DNA of 64,000 nucleotides from an uncultured Clostridium sp. (GTDB taxonomy: Bacteria; Bacillota; Clostridia; Lachnospirales; Lachnospiraceae). Shown piece by piece: positions 41,011 to 50,252 of the stretch; the stretch's first letter is position 1; every line of letters starts with the position of its first letter. The stretch covers positions 1 to 64,000 of the forward strand of contig UQBG01000005.1 of assembly GCA_900539185.1 (NCBI GenBank), read 5' to 3'. A model generated the notes under the pieces. That model worked only from the letters and a program-made list of their open reading frames with translations. It was not told the origin of the DNA and searched no databases. The position numbers and the translations under genes are program-made.

Positions 41011-42105
41011 ATGACGATTCGTGAAAAGCAGGAAGAGTGGGAACGGAAGTATTTAAGCAAATACGCGTCCTTGAGCAGTCGGTCAAAGGGCAGGGAGGTG
41101 GAGGAACCACAGTGTGATCTGCGACCTATTTATCAGAGAGATCGGGATCGCATCATACATTCAAAGTCCTTTCGCAGACTGAAGGATAAGACGCAGGTGT
41201 TCTTATCTCCGGAAGGAGATCACTATCGTACACGGCTGACACATACCCTCGAGGTGGCACAGAATGCCAGAACGATTGCGCGGGCGTTGCGTTTGAATGA
41301 AGATCTGACCGAGGCGATCGCACTGGGGCATGATCTGGGACACACGCCGTTTGGACATGCAGGAGAACGGGCATTGAGTAACTCTCTATGGGAGCTTCTG
41401 GAGCATCAACTGACAGAAGCCGGACTTCAGGGAACTCCGGAATATCAGAAACGATTATTTCATAAGGACGGAAGCCCGAGAATGTTGTTTCATCATAATG
41501 AACAGAGTATTCGTGTGGTGGAACGTCTGGAGAAAAAAGGAGAGGGACTGAATCTGACCTGGGAGGTTCGGGACGGTATTCTGAATCATCGGTCGGTTGG
41601 ACAGCCGGCAACGATGGAGGGAAAGGTCGTACGGTATGCGGACAAGATTGCTTATATCAATCACGATATTGATGATGCAATGCGGGCCGGTATCATATCT
41701 GAGGAAGACCTGCCGGGGGTATGCACAGATCGATTAGGGCATACAACCAGAGATCGGATTAATTCTATGATCCATGATATTATTATCCACAGTGAGGATA
41801 AAGATACAATCTGTATGTCTGCACCGATCGCCACAGCGATGCAGGACCTGAGAAGCTATATGTTCCGACATGTGTATTTTAACCCAAAGGCGAAAGGGGA
41901 AGAGGTTCGGGCAGAGGCTATGATCCATCAGCTTTTCACTTACTATTATGAGAATCATGGGGAACTCCCGGAAGAGTATCGCCGGATGGTAGAAGAGGGA
42001 GAACGGATAGAAGTCGTAGTATGCGATTATATAGCAGGTATGACAGATACCTATGCGATCCATACCTTTGAGGCGTTGTTTGTACCGAAGGCATGGCAGG
42101 GATAG
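41011..42105 (+). CDS. dgt: dGTP triphosphohydrolase-like HD protein
   Basis: Protein of 364 residues of the dGTPase group, which removes triphosphate from dNTPs. The HD metal site is seen as RTRLTHTLEV (His), ALGHDLGHTPFGH (His-Asp) and YADKIAYINHDIDD (Asp). FRRLKDKTQVF near the N-terminus is also conserved. In many Firmicutes this gene precedes dnaG and rpoD, exactly as here. A TATAAT box lies at 40963-40968 without a clear -35. Confidence 0.9.
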   Translation: MTIREKQEEWERKYLSKYASLSSRSKGREVEEPQCDLRPIYQRDRDRIIHSKSFRRLKDKTQVFLSPEGDHYRTRLTHTLEVAQNARTIARALRLNEDLTEAIALGHDLGHTPFGHAGERALSNSLWELLEHQLTEAGLQGTPEYQKRLFHKDGSPRMLFHHNEQSIRVVERLEKKGEGLNLTWEVRDGILNHRSVGQPATMEGKVVRYADKIAYINHDIDDAMRAGIISEEDLPGVCTDRLGHTTRDRINSMIHDIIIHSEDKDTICMSAPIATAMQDLRSYMFRHVYFNPKAKGEEVRAEAMIHQLFTYYYENHGELPEEYRRMVEEGERIEVVVCDYIAGMTDTYAIHTFEALFVPKAWQG

Positions 42106-42122
42106 ACGAGGAGAAGACAAGA

Positions 42123-43913
42123 ATGTTCTATTCAGAAGATATAGTGGAAGAGGTGCGATCCAGAAACGATATCGTCGATGTGATCAATTCCTACGTAAGC
42201 TTAAAAAAGAAGGGCAATACCTATACGGCATGCTGCCCTTTTCATAATGAGAAGACACCGTCCTTTCATGTAAGCAGGGATAAACAGCTTTATCATTGCT
42301 TCGGCTGCGGAGCTGCGGGAACAGTCTATACATTCCTTCAGGAATATGAGAACTATACGTTTCCGGAAGCAGTCGAATATCTGGCAAATCGGGCAGGAGT
42401 GACACTGCCACAGCGTGAGATGACAGCACAGGAGAAGCGGGAGGCGGATTATAATAGTGCATTGAAGGAGATTAATAAGACAGCAGCCGGATACTTTTAC
42501 TATGCGTTGCGACAGCCGGAGGGAGAAGCGGCGATGAAGTATCTGACTGACCGGCAGTTATCACCGGAAACGATCCATAAGTTTGGACTGGGCTATTCGA
42601 ATATATATCGGGATGATCTGTATAAATATCTGAGAAGCAAAGGATATGATGATAAGCTTTTGATCGATTCGGGACTGGTGCGTTTTGATGAACAACATGG
42701 CGCTTCGGACGTCTTCTGGAACCGGGTGATGTTCCCGATCATGGATCAGAATGGTAAGGTAATCGGCTTTGGCGGACGAGTTATGGGAGATGGACTGCCA
42801 AAGTATGTAAACTCACAGGAAACGAAGATTTATGAAAAACGGAGGCATCTGTATGGCTTTCATCTGGCAAGGCGATCCAGACGAGAGGGCTTTATACTTT
42901 GCGAGGGTTACATGGACGTGATTGCTATGCATCAGGCCGGGTTTGATAATGCAACGGCATCCTTGGGAACTGCATTTACGATCCAGCAGGCAATGCTGTT
43001 AAAGCGATATACGGATAAGGTTTATCTGGCATATGATAGCGACGGTGCCGGAATAGCTGCGGCGAAAAAAGCAATCCCGATCCTCAGAGAGGTGGGAATA
43101 TCTGCCAGAGTCATTAATATGCAGCCATATAAGGATCCGGATGAGTTTATGAAGGCACTGGGTGCAGATGCCTTTGAAGAACGGATTAAGCAGTCGGAGA
43201 GCAGTATTATGTTTCAGGTGCGGATTGCTTCGGAGGATTATAATCAGCAGGATCCGGAGAGCCGCACACAGTTCCAACAGGAGGTTGTGAAGATTGTAGC
43301 AGTGCTGCAGGATCCGTTGGAACGGGATAATTATATAGAAGCGATTTCAAATCAGTACTTCATAGATCGGAAGAAGCTGACCGACTCTGTGAACCGTTAC
43401 GGAAGATATGTGACACAGCAGCAACAGTACCGGGAAGCTATGCAGGAGGAGAAGCCGCAGGATATCAGGCGGCAGGAACGAGTGGAACAGAGAAAGAAGG
43501 AACCGCAAAGACTTCTGCTGACCTGGCTGGTGAATTATCCGGATCAGTTGTTTCCACAGCTTCGGGGGCGGATCACTCCGGAAGACTTTACGGAGCCGTT
43601 CTATCAGGAACTGGCAAAACAGCTATATGAGCAATATGAGCAGACGGGAAGTGTTCAGCCGGCGGTATTGATCAATCGATATGAAAGCACAGAGGAACAG
43701 ACACGGGCGGCATCGGTATTACAGAGCCGGTTGCAACTGGAGCTGTCACAGGAGGAGGATCACTCCATTGTTGTGACCGAGGTCGTACGGAAGGTAAAAG
43801 AAGAAAGTGTGCAGTACCAGCTGACACACTTACAGGACTACAATAACCTGCAGGAAATTATTAAGAAAAAGAGTGAAATTCCTACATGGAATATTTCTCT
43901 TACCTGTGGTTAA
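42123..43913 (+). CDS. dnaG: DNA primase
   Basis: Protein of 596 residues that makes RNA primers at the replication fork. The zinc domain CCPFHNEKTPSF...YHCFGCGAAG lies at about 40-66. The TOPRIM core has EGYMDVIAMHQAG and AYDSDGAG (about 260-315). A C-terminal helicase-binding domain follows a Gln-rich linker (about 435-470). I chose the ATG at 42123: it gives the normal opening FYSEDIVEEVRSRNDIVDVI and lies ten bases after GAGGAG. An ATG at 42093 is inside dgt. Confidence 0.96.
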   Translation: MFYSEDIVEEVRSRNDIVDVINSYVSLKKKGNTYTACCPFHNEKTPSFHVSRDKQLYHCFGCGAAGTVYTFLQEYENYTFPEAVEYLANRAGVTLPQREMTAQEKREADYNSALKEINKTAAGYFYYALRQPEGEAAMKYLTDRQLSPETIHKFGLGYSNIYRDDLYKYLRSKGYDDKLLIDSGLVRFDEQHGASDVFWNRVMFPIMDQNGKVIGFGGRVMGDGLPKYVNSQETKIYEKRRHLYGFHLARRSRREGFILCEGYMDVIAMHQAGFDNATASLGTAFTIQQAMLLKRYTDKVYLAYDSDGAGIAAAKKAIPILREVGISARVINMQPYKDPDEFMKALGADAFEERIKQSESSIMFQVRIASEDYNQQDPESRTQFQQEVVKIVAVLQDPLERDNYIEAISNQYFIDRKKLTDSVNRYGRYVTQQQQYREAMQEEKPQDIRRQERVEQRKKEPQRLLLTWLVNYPDQLFPQLRGRITPEDFTEPFYQELAKQLYEQYEQTGSVQPAVLINRYESTEEQTRAASVLQSRLQLELSQEEDHSIVVTEVVRKVKEESVQYQLTHLQDYNNLQEIIKKKSEIPTWNISLTCG

Positions 43914-43945
43914 AATATGATTATGATATGGAAGGATGGAAAACC

Positions 43946-45073
43946 ATGGAAGAAAAAGAAGAGAAGAAGGATATGGACGCGAAGTTTGAGGAGCAGTTAA
44001 AGTCCTTGATTGAAGTAGCAAAGAAGAAAAAGAATGTTCTGGAAGATAAGGAAGTTATCAGTCATTTTGTCGGTGTAGATCTGAACGAACAGCGGATGGA
44101 AACCGTATACGAGGTATTGGAGAATAATAATATTGATGTTCTGACCATGAGTGATGATGAGCCGGATGATATCCCATTTGACCTGGAAGACGAAGAGGTT
44201 GAGCAGATTGATATATCTGTGCCGGAGGGTGTCAGCATCGAGGATCCGGTACGGATGTACTTAAAGGAGATCGGTAAGGTCCCGTTGTTAAGTGCCGATG
44301 AGGAGATTGAACTGGCAAAACAGATGGAGGAAGGCGGACCGGCCGGTGAAAATGCAAAGAAGAAGCTGGCAGAGGCCAACCTCAGACTGGTTGTTAGTAT
44401 CGCAAAGCGCTATGTCGGCCGTGGAATGCTGTTCCTGGATCTGATTCAGGAAGGAAATCTGGGCTTGATCAAGGCAGTTGAGAAGTTTGATTATCGGAAA
44501 GGCTATAAGTTCTCGACCTACGCAACCTGGTGGATTCGTCAGGCAATCACCAGAGCGATTGCAGATCAGGCACGAACGATTCGGATACCGGTTCATATGG
44601 TAGAAACGATCAATAAGTTGGTACGCGTACAGAGACAGCTGTTACAGGAGCTGGGAAGAGAGCCGTCTCCGGAAGAGATTGCAAAGGAAATGAATATGCC
44701 GGTAGAACGGGTGCGTGAGATTCTGAAGATCTCTCAGGAACCGGTATCCTTAGAGACGCCAATCGGTGAAGAGGAAGATAGTCATCTGGGTGATTTTATT
44801 CAGGATGAAAATGTGCCGGTTCCGGCAGATGCAGCGGCATTTACACTGCTGAAGGAGCAGTTGGTAGAGGTACTGGATACTCTGACCGACCGGGAGCAGA
44901 AGGTGTTGCGTCTTCGGTTTGGACTGGATGATGGCAGAGCCAGAACCCTGGAGGAGGTCGGAAAGGAATTTAGTGTTACGCGGGAACGAATCCGTCAGAT
45001 AGAAGCAAAGGCATTGCGGAAACTCAGACATCCAAGCCGCAGCCGGAAGCTGAAAGACTTTTTGGAGGATTAA
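43946..45073 (+). CDS. rpoD: Primary sigma factor (sigma-70/A)
   Basis: Protein of 375 residues. Region 1.2 has DPVRMYLKEIGKVPLL. Region 2 (GNLGLIKAVEKFDYRKGYKFSTYATWWIRQAI) recognises -10 boxes. Region 3 has ELGREPSPEEIAKEMNM. Region 4 (LEEVGKEFSVTRERIRQIEAKALRKLRHP) recognises -35 boxes. The N-terminal region 1.1 is short, as in Gram-positive SigA. The ATG at 43946 follows GGAAGGATGG; frames open further upstream inside dnaG. It matches the TTGACA/TATAAT promoters found in this window. Confidence 0.96.
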   Translation: MEEKEEKKDMDAKFEEQLKSLIEVAKKKKNVLEDKEVISHFVGVDLNEQRMETVYEVLENNNIDVLTMSDDEPDDIPFDLEDEEVEQIDISVPEGVSIEDPVRMYLKEIGKVPLLSADEEIELAKQMEEGGPAGENAKKKLAEANLRLVVSIAKRYVGRGMLFLDLIQEGNLGLIKAVEKFDYRKGYKFSTYATWWIRQAITRAIADQARTIRIPVHMVETINKLVRVQRQLLQELGREPSPEEIAKEMNMPVERVREILKISQEPVSLETPIGEEEDSHLGDFIQDENVPVPADAAAFTLLKEQLVEVLDTLTDREQKVLRLRFGLDDGRARTLEEVGKEFSVTRERIRQIEAKALRKLRHPSRSRKLKDFLED

Positions 45074-45077
45074 TTGA

Positions 45078-45782
45078 ATGGAGCTGTCGCAGAGAATGCA
45101 ACGGGTAGCTGATATGGTGACTGATAGCCGGGCAGTGGCAGATATAGGGTGCGATCATGGATATGTGTCTATTTATCTGGTAGAATCCGGACGAACCGGC
45201 CATGCATATGCAATGGATGTCCGCAAGGGACCGCTGTCGAAGGCAGTCGAGCATGTGAAACAGAAGAATCTGGAGGAGCAGATCGAGTGTCGGCTGTCAG
45301 ATGGACTGGAACGATTGGCTCCCGGCGAAGCAGATACATTGATTCTGGCCGGAATGGGTGGTCTGTTGATGATTGATATTCTGAAACGCGGAAGCAGTCA
45401 CAGGCGGGGAGATGAGGTTCTGATTCTTCAACCGCAGTCGGATATAGCTGCAGTTCGGAGATACATATATGAGATCGGGTACCGGATTCAGACAGAGGAT
45501 ATGCTGGTAGAAGATGGAAAATACTATACGATCCTGCGTGCAGTAAGCAAAAAAACAGAGCCGAAGAGAGAACTTTCGGAGGTGGAATACCGATATGGCC
45601 CTTGTCTGTTGAAGCTGCAGCATCCGGTTCTGGCAGAGTATCTGGAAAAGGAGCAGGAGAAACTGTTGGAACTGGAGGAACAACTGGGACAACAGACGAG
45701 TGACCGGGCCGTACAGCGGATAGCAGAACTGAGAGCAGCACTGGAACTGTGCAAGGAGGCAAATGCATACTATGAAGATTAA
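45078..45782 (+). CDS. trmK: tRNA (adenine(22)-N1)-methyltransferase
   Basis: Protein of 234 residues. The SAM site is VADIGCDHGYVSIYL (about 20-34), followed by YAMDV and the catalytic-region motif LILAGMGGLLM. A helical C-terminal domain (about 165-234) completes the TrmK fold, which methylates A22 of tRNA. It lies four bases after rpoD, the usual Firmicute order, and its end overlaps the next gene by 11 bases. Confidence 0.93.
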   Translation: MELSQRMQRVADMVTDSRAVADIGCDHGYVSIYLVESGRTGHAYAMDVRKGPLSKAVEHVKQKNLEEQIECRLSDGLERLAPGEADTLILAGMGGLLMIDILKRGSSHRRGDEVLILQPQSDIAAVRRYIYEIGYRIQTEDMLVEDGKYYTILRAVSKKTEPKRELSEVEYRYGPCLLKLQHPVLAEYLEKEQEKLLELEEQLGQQTSDRAVQRIAELRAALELCKEANAYYED

Positions 45783-46569
45783 GGACGTGATGCACTGGTG
45801 TGAGGAACTGTCACCGGTGCAATATGCAGAGGATTGGGACAATGTTGGATTATTATTAGGTGACAAAGAGGCAGAAGTAAGGAAAATCATGATAGCTTTA
45901 GATGCTTCGGATTATGTGATTGACCGAGCGGTAGAAGAAAAGGTTGATTTGTTGCTTACCCATCATCCGATGATATTTCATTCGATAAAGCAGATCACTA
46001 CAGACAGTATGATCGGTCGAAGACTGTGGAAGCTGGCAGGACAGGGAATCAGCTATTATGCCATGCATACGAACTTTGACATCAAGGGTGGTATGGCAGA
46101 GCTGGCAGCTGATCGGATCGGACTGCAGACGACCCGTCCGCTGGATGTAACTGCGGTAGAAGCAGAACAGCCGGAGGGAATCGGGCGCGTCGGAAGACTG
46201 AGTGAGGCGATGACAGTCGAAGAGTTGGCAATGCTGATCAAAGAAAAGTTCGATTTGAAAAATGTGATGATATATGGCGGACTTGAGCGGACGGTATATA
46301 AAGTCGCGATTTGTCCGGGATCCGGGAAAAGTGAAATTCAAAATGCGATAAAAGAAGGCGCAGAGGTTCTGGTAACCGGTGATATCGGACATCATGAGGG
46401 CATCGATGCGGTAGATATGGGGTTGACGATTATTGATGCTACGCATTATGGACTGGAGCATATATTTATAGAGTATATGGCAGGATATATCCGTACCTGT
46501 ATGCAAAACGCGGATGAGGAAATACCGGTTGTATGTGTAGATACGGGTGTTCCGCTTAAGATAGTGTAG
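45772..46569 (+). CDS. Nif3-like dinuclear metal centre protein
   Basis: Protein of 265 residues of the NIF3/YbgI/YqfO family, which forms toroidal hexamers with two metals. The metal ligands lie in LLLTHHPMIFH (about 65-75), HTNFD and the closing DATHYGLEH. The Firmicute insertion domain is absent or very short. ATG at 45772 was chosen: AAGGAGG lies 12 bases before it, while ATG at 45763 is only three bases from the ribosome site. Biochemical role unsettled in the family. Confidence 0.9.
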   Translation: MKIKDVMHWCEELSPVQYAEDWDNVGLLLGDKEAEVRKIMIALDASDYVIDRAVEEKVDLLLTHHPMIFHSIKQITTDSMIGRRLWKLAGQGISYYAMHTNFDIKGGMAELAADRIGLQTTRPLDVTAVEAEQPEGIGRVGRLSEAMTVEELAMLIKEKFDLKNVMIYGGLERTVYKVAICPGSGKSEIQNAIKEGAEVLVTGDIGHHEGIDAVDMGLTIIDATHYGLEHIFIEYMAGYIRTCMQNADEEIPVVCVDTGVPLKIV

Positions 46570-46598
46570 AACAGTAGGAGAGCAGGAGGTAGTTGGTT

Positions 46599-48260
46599 AT
46601 GGGTGATGTTACGGCGAAGATCTATGGGGAAACAGTGACGATTCCGGCGGGAACCCCGCTGTTAAGTCTGGCAAAGCAGTATCGGGAGCGGGAAGCACAT
46701 GATATTGTTCTGGCATATATGGGGGATAAACTCTGCGAACTTCGGAAAGAGATTTCGTCCGATCAGGAGATCCGCTTTTTGACAACGGCAGATGAAATCG
46801 GATTTCAGACGTATAAGAGAAGTGCAACTCTGCTGATGCTAAAGGCGATTCATGATGTCCTTGGGACCGATGATGATTATCAGGTTCGGGTGATGTATTC
46901 TCTTGGAAACGGATATTATTGTGAGATCGAGGGACTGCAGGATGGCGTCAGTCAGGATCTTTTATATTCGATCAAACGGAGAATGAAGGAACTGGTATGG
47001 GATGATCTGGAGATTAAGAAGGAAAGTATCAGTACGGAGACTGCGATGCATCGTTTTGCAGAGCGGGGAATGGAAGATAAGGTACACCTTTTCCAGTATC
47101 GCAGAGTGTCTGCAACAAATATGTACAGCATCGAAGACTATGAAGACTATCACTATGGCTATATGGTTCCGAGTACAGGGTATATTAAGTGCTTTGATCT
47201 GATTTTATATAGTGCGGGCTTTGTATTGCAGCTTCCGACGAGACAGGAACCGGAGGTTTTGGCTCCGTTTACGCCACAGAAGAAGCTGTTTAAGGTGCTG
47301 AAGGAGTCTGAGGACTGGAGTACCATGCTGGGGGTTGATACGGTGGGTGCACTGAATGATGTAATTGCCGAAGGTGGTATCGGCGACCTGATGCTGGTAC
47401 AGGAAGCTTTGCAGGAGAAGAAGATTGGAGAGATTGCAGAACGGATCGAACGGGAAGGAAAGAAGATCGTTTTGATCGCGGGACCGAGTTCTTCCGGAAA
47501 AACGACATTTTCACATCGGCTGAGTATTCAGCTTCGAGCAAATGGTATGCATCCGCATCCGATCGGGCTGGATGATTACTTTGTGAACCGGTCTGAGACA
47601 CCGAGAGATGCGAATGGAAAGTATGATTTTGAATGTATAGAAGCGATCGATCTGAAGCAGTTCAACGAGGATATGTCCAGACTTTTGGCGGGAGAAAGGG
47701 TAGAACTGCCTCGATTTAATTTCCAGACCGGTATGCGGGAGTATAAGGGCGATTATAAGCAGCTGCATTCCGGAGATGTCTTAGTGATCGAGGGAATTCA
47801 CGGACTGAATCCAAAGATGACGGAACAACTGTCGGATAGCAGTAAGTTTAAGATCTATATCAGTGCACTTACGAGTTTGAATATCGATCAGCATAACCGG
47901 ATATCGACGACAGATGGGCGACTGATCCGGCGGATCGTAAGAGATGCCAGAACCAGAGGAAATCTGGCACAGGATACGATCGCTATGTGGGAATCCGTAC
48001 GAAAGGGAGAAGAACGGAATATCTTCCCTTATCAGGAAGAGGCAGATGTGATGTTCAATTCTGCACTGTTATACGAACTCAGTGTGATTAAGCAGTATGC
48101 AGAACCGCTTCTGTTTGCAATCTCTCATGATGCACCGGAGTATCAGGAGGCAAAGCGACTCTTAAAGTTTCTGGACTATTTCCTGGGCGTAAGTGGAGAA
48201 TCTGTACCAAATAATTCAATATTACGTGAATTTATCGGCGGAAGCTGTTTCCGTGTATAA
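46599..48260 (+). CDS. TGS-domain nucleoside (uridine-type) kinase
   Basis: Protein of 553 residues. The N-terminal TGS-like region (1-60), an alanyl/threonyl-tRNA-synthetase-like second domain (about 60-260, with HRFAERGMEDKVHLFQYRR), and a C-terminal uridine-kinase domain are joined. The kinase domain has Walker A AGPSSSGKTT (near 294), LDDYFVNR and EGIHGLNPKMT. Such fusions are common in Firmicutes and their physiological substrate is unclear. ATG at 46599 follows AGGAGG. A long hairpin follows the stop. Confidence 0.88.
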   Translation: MGDVTAKIYGETVTIPAGTPLLSLAKQYREREAHDIVLAYMGDKLCELRKEISSDQEIRFLTTADEIGFQTYKRSATLLMLKAIHDVLGTDDDYQVRVMYSLGNGYYCEIEGLQDGVSQDLLYSIKRRMKELVWDDLEIKKESISTETAMHRFAERGMEDKVHLFQYRRVSATNMYSIEDYEDYHYGYMVPSTGYIKCFDLILYSAGFVLQLPTRQEPEVLAPFTPQKKLFKVLKESEDWSTMLGVDTVGALNDVIAEGGIGDLMLVQEALQEKKIGEIAERIEREGKKIVLIAGPSSSGKTTFSHRLSIQLRANGMHPHPIGLDDYFVNRSETPRDANGKYDFECIEAIDLKQFNEDMSRLLAGERVELPRFNFQTGMREYKGDYKQLHSGDVLVIEGIHGLNPKMTEQLSDSSKFKIYISALTSLNIDQHNRISTTDGRLIRRIVRDARTRGNLAQDTIAMWESVRKGEERNIFPYQEEADVMFNSALLYELSVIKQYAEPLLFAISHDAPEYQEAKRLLKFLDYFLGVSGESVPNNSILREFIGGSCFRV

Positions 48261-48261
48261 G

Positions 48262-48302
48262 GATGCAAAAAGGTGCCTGTTTTTACACAGGCATTTTGCA
48301 TG
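48262..48302 (+). terminator. Putative terminator hairpin
   Basis: ATGCAAAA pairs with TTTTGCAT and, inside, GCCTGT pairs with ACAGGC. The T-run lies within the stem rather than after it, so efficiency is uncertain. Confidence 0.55.
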
Positions 48303-48334
48303 TGTGTAAGATTTATACGGAATTCTTGCAGGAT

Positions 48335-48380
48335 TTCGTAAGAAGTTCGTAAGGTCACAGCGAAAAATATATGGTACGAT
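48335..48380 (+). promoter_or_regulatory. Probable promoter with 11-base direct repeats before the ten-gene envelope operon
   Basis: TTCGTAAG occurs at 48335-48342 and again at 48346-48353, an 11-base spacing typical of OmpR/PhoB regulator sites. A TACGAT -10-like box lies at 48375-48380, without a normal -35. Control by the regulator encoded immediately downstream is inferred. Confidence 0.5.
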
Positions 48381-48421
48381 GATGAAAATGTTAAAAGAAG
48401 AGTAGTGACGGGGGTAGTAGG

Positions 48422-49114
48422 ATGGCAACGATACTGGTTGTAGATGATGAACAAGAGATTGCAGAGCTGGTTGAAATCTATCTGACCAATGATGGCTTTG
48501 ATGTATTGAAAGCATACGATGGAGAGGAAGGTCTTCGCGTATTAAGTGAACATCCGGAGATCAAGGTGATCATACTGGATGTTATGATGCCGAAGATGGA
48601 CGGGTTGGAGATGTGCCGGAGAATACGGAAAACCAGCAATATACCGATTATTATGCTGAGTGCAAAGACAGCAGATATGGATAAGATTCTGGGATTTGGA
48701 ACCGGTGTGGATGATTATGTAACGAAGCCGTTTAACCCACTGGAATTAACTGCCAGAGTGAAGTCACAGCTAAAGCGATATCAGAATATTAATACCGGAC
48801 AACAGCAAAGCCTGACGGTTCAGGTCGGCAGTCTTACGATCGAGAAGGCAGCCCATCGCGTGATGCGGAACGGAGAGGAGATCGCACTTACTCCGATCGA
48901 GTTTGAGATCCTCTGGCTGTTAGCCAGTCATCCGGGCAGAGTCTACAGTACGGATGAGATCTTTGAACAGGTATGGAAGGAGCAGGTGTATGAGGTGAAT
49001 AATACCGTTATGGTACATATCCGCCGCCTGCGTGAGAAGATAGAGGAAGATACGAAGAACCCTGCGATTATAAAGACAGTATGGGGAGTGGGATATAAGG
49101 TTGAAGCAGAATAG
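48422..49114 (+). CDS. OmpR-family response regulator (VanR-like)
   Basis: Regulator of 230 residues. Receiver: VDDE (7-10), phosphoacceptor Asp53 in IILDVMMPK, MLSAK, and Lys in TKPFN. Winged helix: LTPIEFEILWLLASHPGRVYS and VWGVGYKVE. It resembles VanR/WalR-type regulators of cell-envelope responses. It is the first gene of a run of ten genes with gaps of at most about 55 bases, and it overlaps the kinase by 14 bases. Confidence 0.93.
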   Translation: MATILVVDDEQEIAELVEIYLTNDGFDVLKAYDGEEGLRVLSEHPEIKVIILDVMMPKMDGLEMCRRIRKTSNIPIIMLSAKTADMDKILGFGTGVDDYVTKPFNPLELTARVKSQLKRYQNINTGQQQSLTVQVGSLTIEKAAHRVMRNGEEIALTPIEFEILWLLASHPGRVYSTDEIFEQVWKEQVYEVNNTVMVHIRRLREKIEEDTKNPAIIKTVWGVGYKVEAE

Positions 49115-50237
49115 TTTATGGAGTATCCGGTTCCAACTGGCACTGTATGTATTATTAAGCGGTATACTGACAGTACTGACCGATCTGGGTGTGCTGGTGA
49201 TCATCGGAGTTATAAAATTTATAAAATGGAATATAAGTGCGCTGAGTGCCCGTCTGCCTATGGCAGCGCAGGTCGATAAGGTTGCAAGACTGGCACTGGA
49301 GAGTCAGGGGACAGGAATCTATATCCTGATCGTGGTGCTGTCCATCCTGTTTTTCTTTGGCTATTATATCCTGTTATCCGCACCGATGGTGAAGTACCTG
49401 CGTGAGATATTAAATGGCGTCGAACGGATAAAAAATGGAGACCTAAATACTGAGATTGCTGTTCGATCGAGCGGAGAACTGCGGGAGCTGGCAATGGCGA
49501 TCAATACGATGCAGGCAGAACTGAAGGTCAGTATCGATAAGGAACGGGAAGCAGAGCATATCAAGGATGAGTTGATCACGAATGTGGCACATGATCTGCG
49601 AACGCCTTTGACATCTGTGATCGGGTATCTGAATCTGCTCAGACAGTCCGAGCAGCTGCCGGAGAAAACCGGGCAGAAGTATATTGAGATCGCCTATAAT
49701 AAGGCGGAACGCATGGAAGGACTGGTGAACGATCTTTTTGACTATACCCGATATGAAAAAAATAAGATCTCGATGAGTAAGCATCCATTGGAACTGAAGC
49801 AGTTTATGGAACAGATTATTGATGAGTTTTATCCCAGCCTGCGGGAGCATCAGCTGGAGTGTTATACAGTCTTTGCACCGGAGAAGGTGTATATCAGCGG
49901 TGATGGAGAGCTGTTAGCGAGAGCCTTTGGAAATCTTATGGCAAATGCAATAAAATATGGGGCTGATGGAAAACAGATTCGGGTGGAAGTCGGTGCGATA
50001 CCACAGAAGAAGCTGGCGAGGGTAGCAATCACAAACTATGGACAGATTATTTCCCAGAAGGATCTGACGAAGATATTCGATAAGTTTTATCGTGTAGATA
50101 CCTCCCGGACAAAAGGAGAAGGAACCGGACTGGGACTGAGTATTGCTAAGAACATATTTGAAATGCATAATGGCACGATCCGGGCACGTTCCAGTGAACG
50201 GGGAACCGTGTTTGAAGTGCTGTTTCAGTTAGAATAG
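49101..50237 (+). CDS. Sensor histidine kinase (VanS-like)
   Basis: Kinase of 378 residues. Two membrane helices (about 11-35 and 73-95) frame a short extracytoplasmic loop of about 35 residues, so the signal may be sensed within the membrane. HAMP domain follows (about 95-145). H-box NVAHDLRTPLTSVIGYLN (His near 163), N-box NLMANAIKYG, a G2 region with GEGTGLGLSI. TTG start at 49101 overlaps the regulator; no ATG is available at a fitting place. The next gene begins 15 bases later. Confidence 0.92.
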   Translation: MKQNSLWSIRFQLALYVLLSGILTVLTDLGVLVIIGVIKFIKWNISALSARLPMAAQVDKVARLALESQGTGIYILIVVLSILFFFGYYILLSAPMVKYLREILNGVERIKNGDLNTEIAVRSSGELRELAMAINTMQAELKVSIDKEREAEHIKDELITNVAHDLRTPLTSVIGYLNLLRQSEQLPEKTGQKYIEIAYNKAERMEGLVNDLFDYTRYEKNKISMSKHPLELKQFMEQIIDEFYPSLREHQLECYTVFAPEKVYISGDGELLARAFGNLMANAIKYGADGKQIRVEVGAIPQKKLARVAITNYGQIISQKDLTKIFDKFYRVDTSRTKGEGTGLGLSIAKNIFEMHNGTIRARSSERGTVFEVLFQLE

Positions 50238-50252
50238 AAAGGAACGAAGGCT

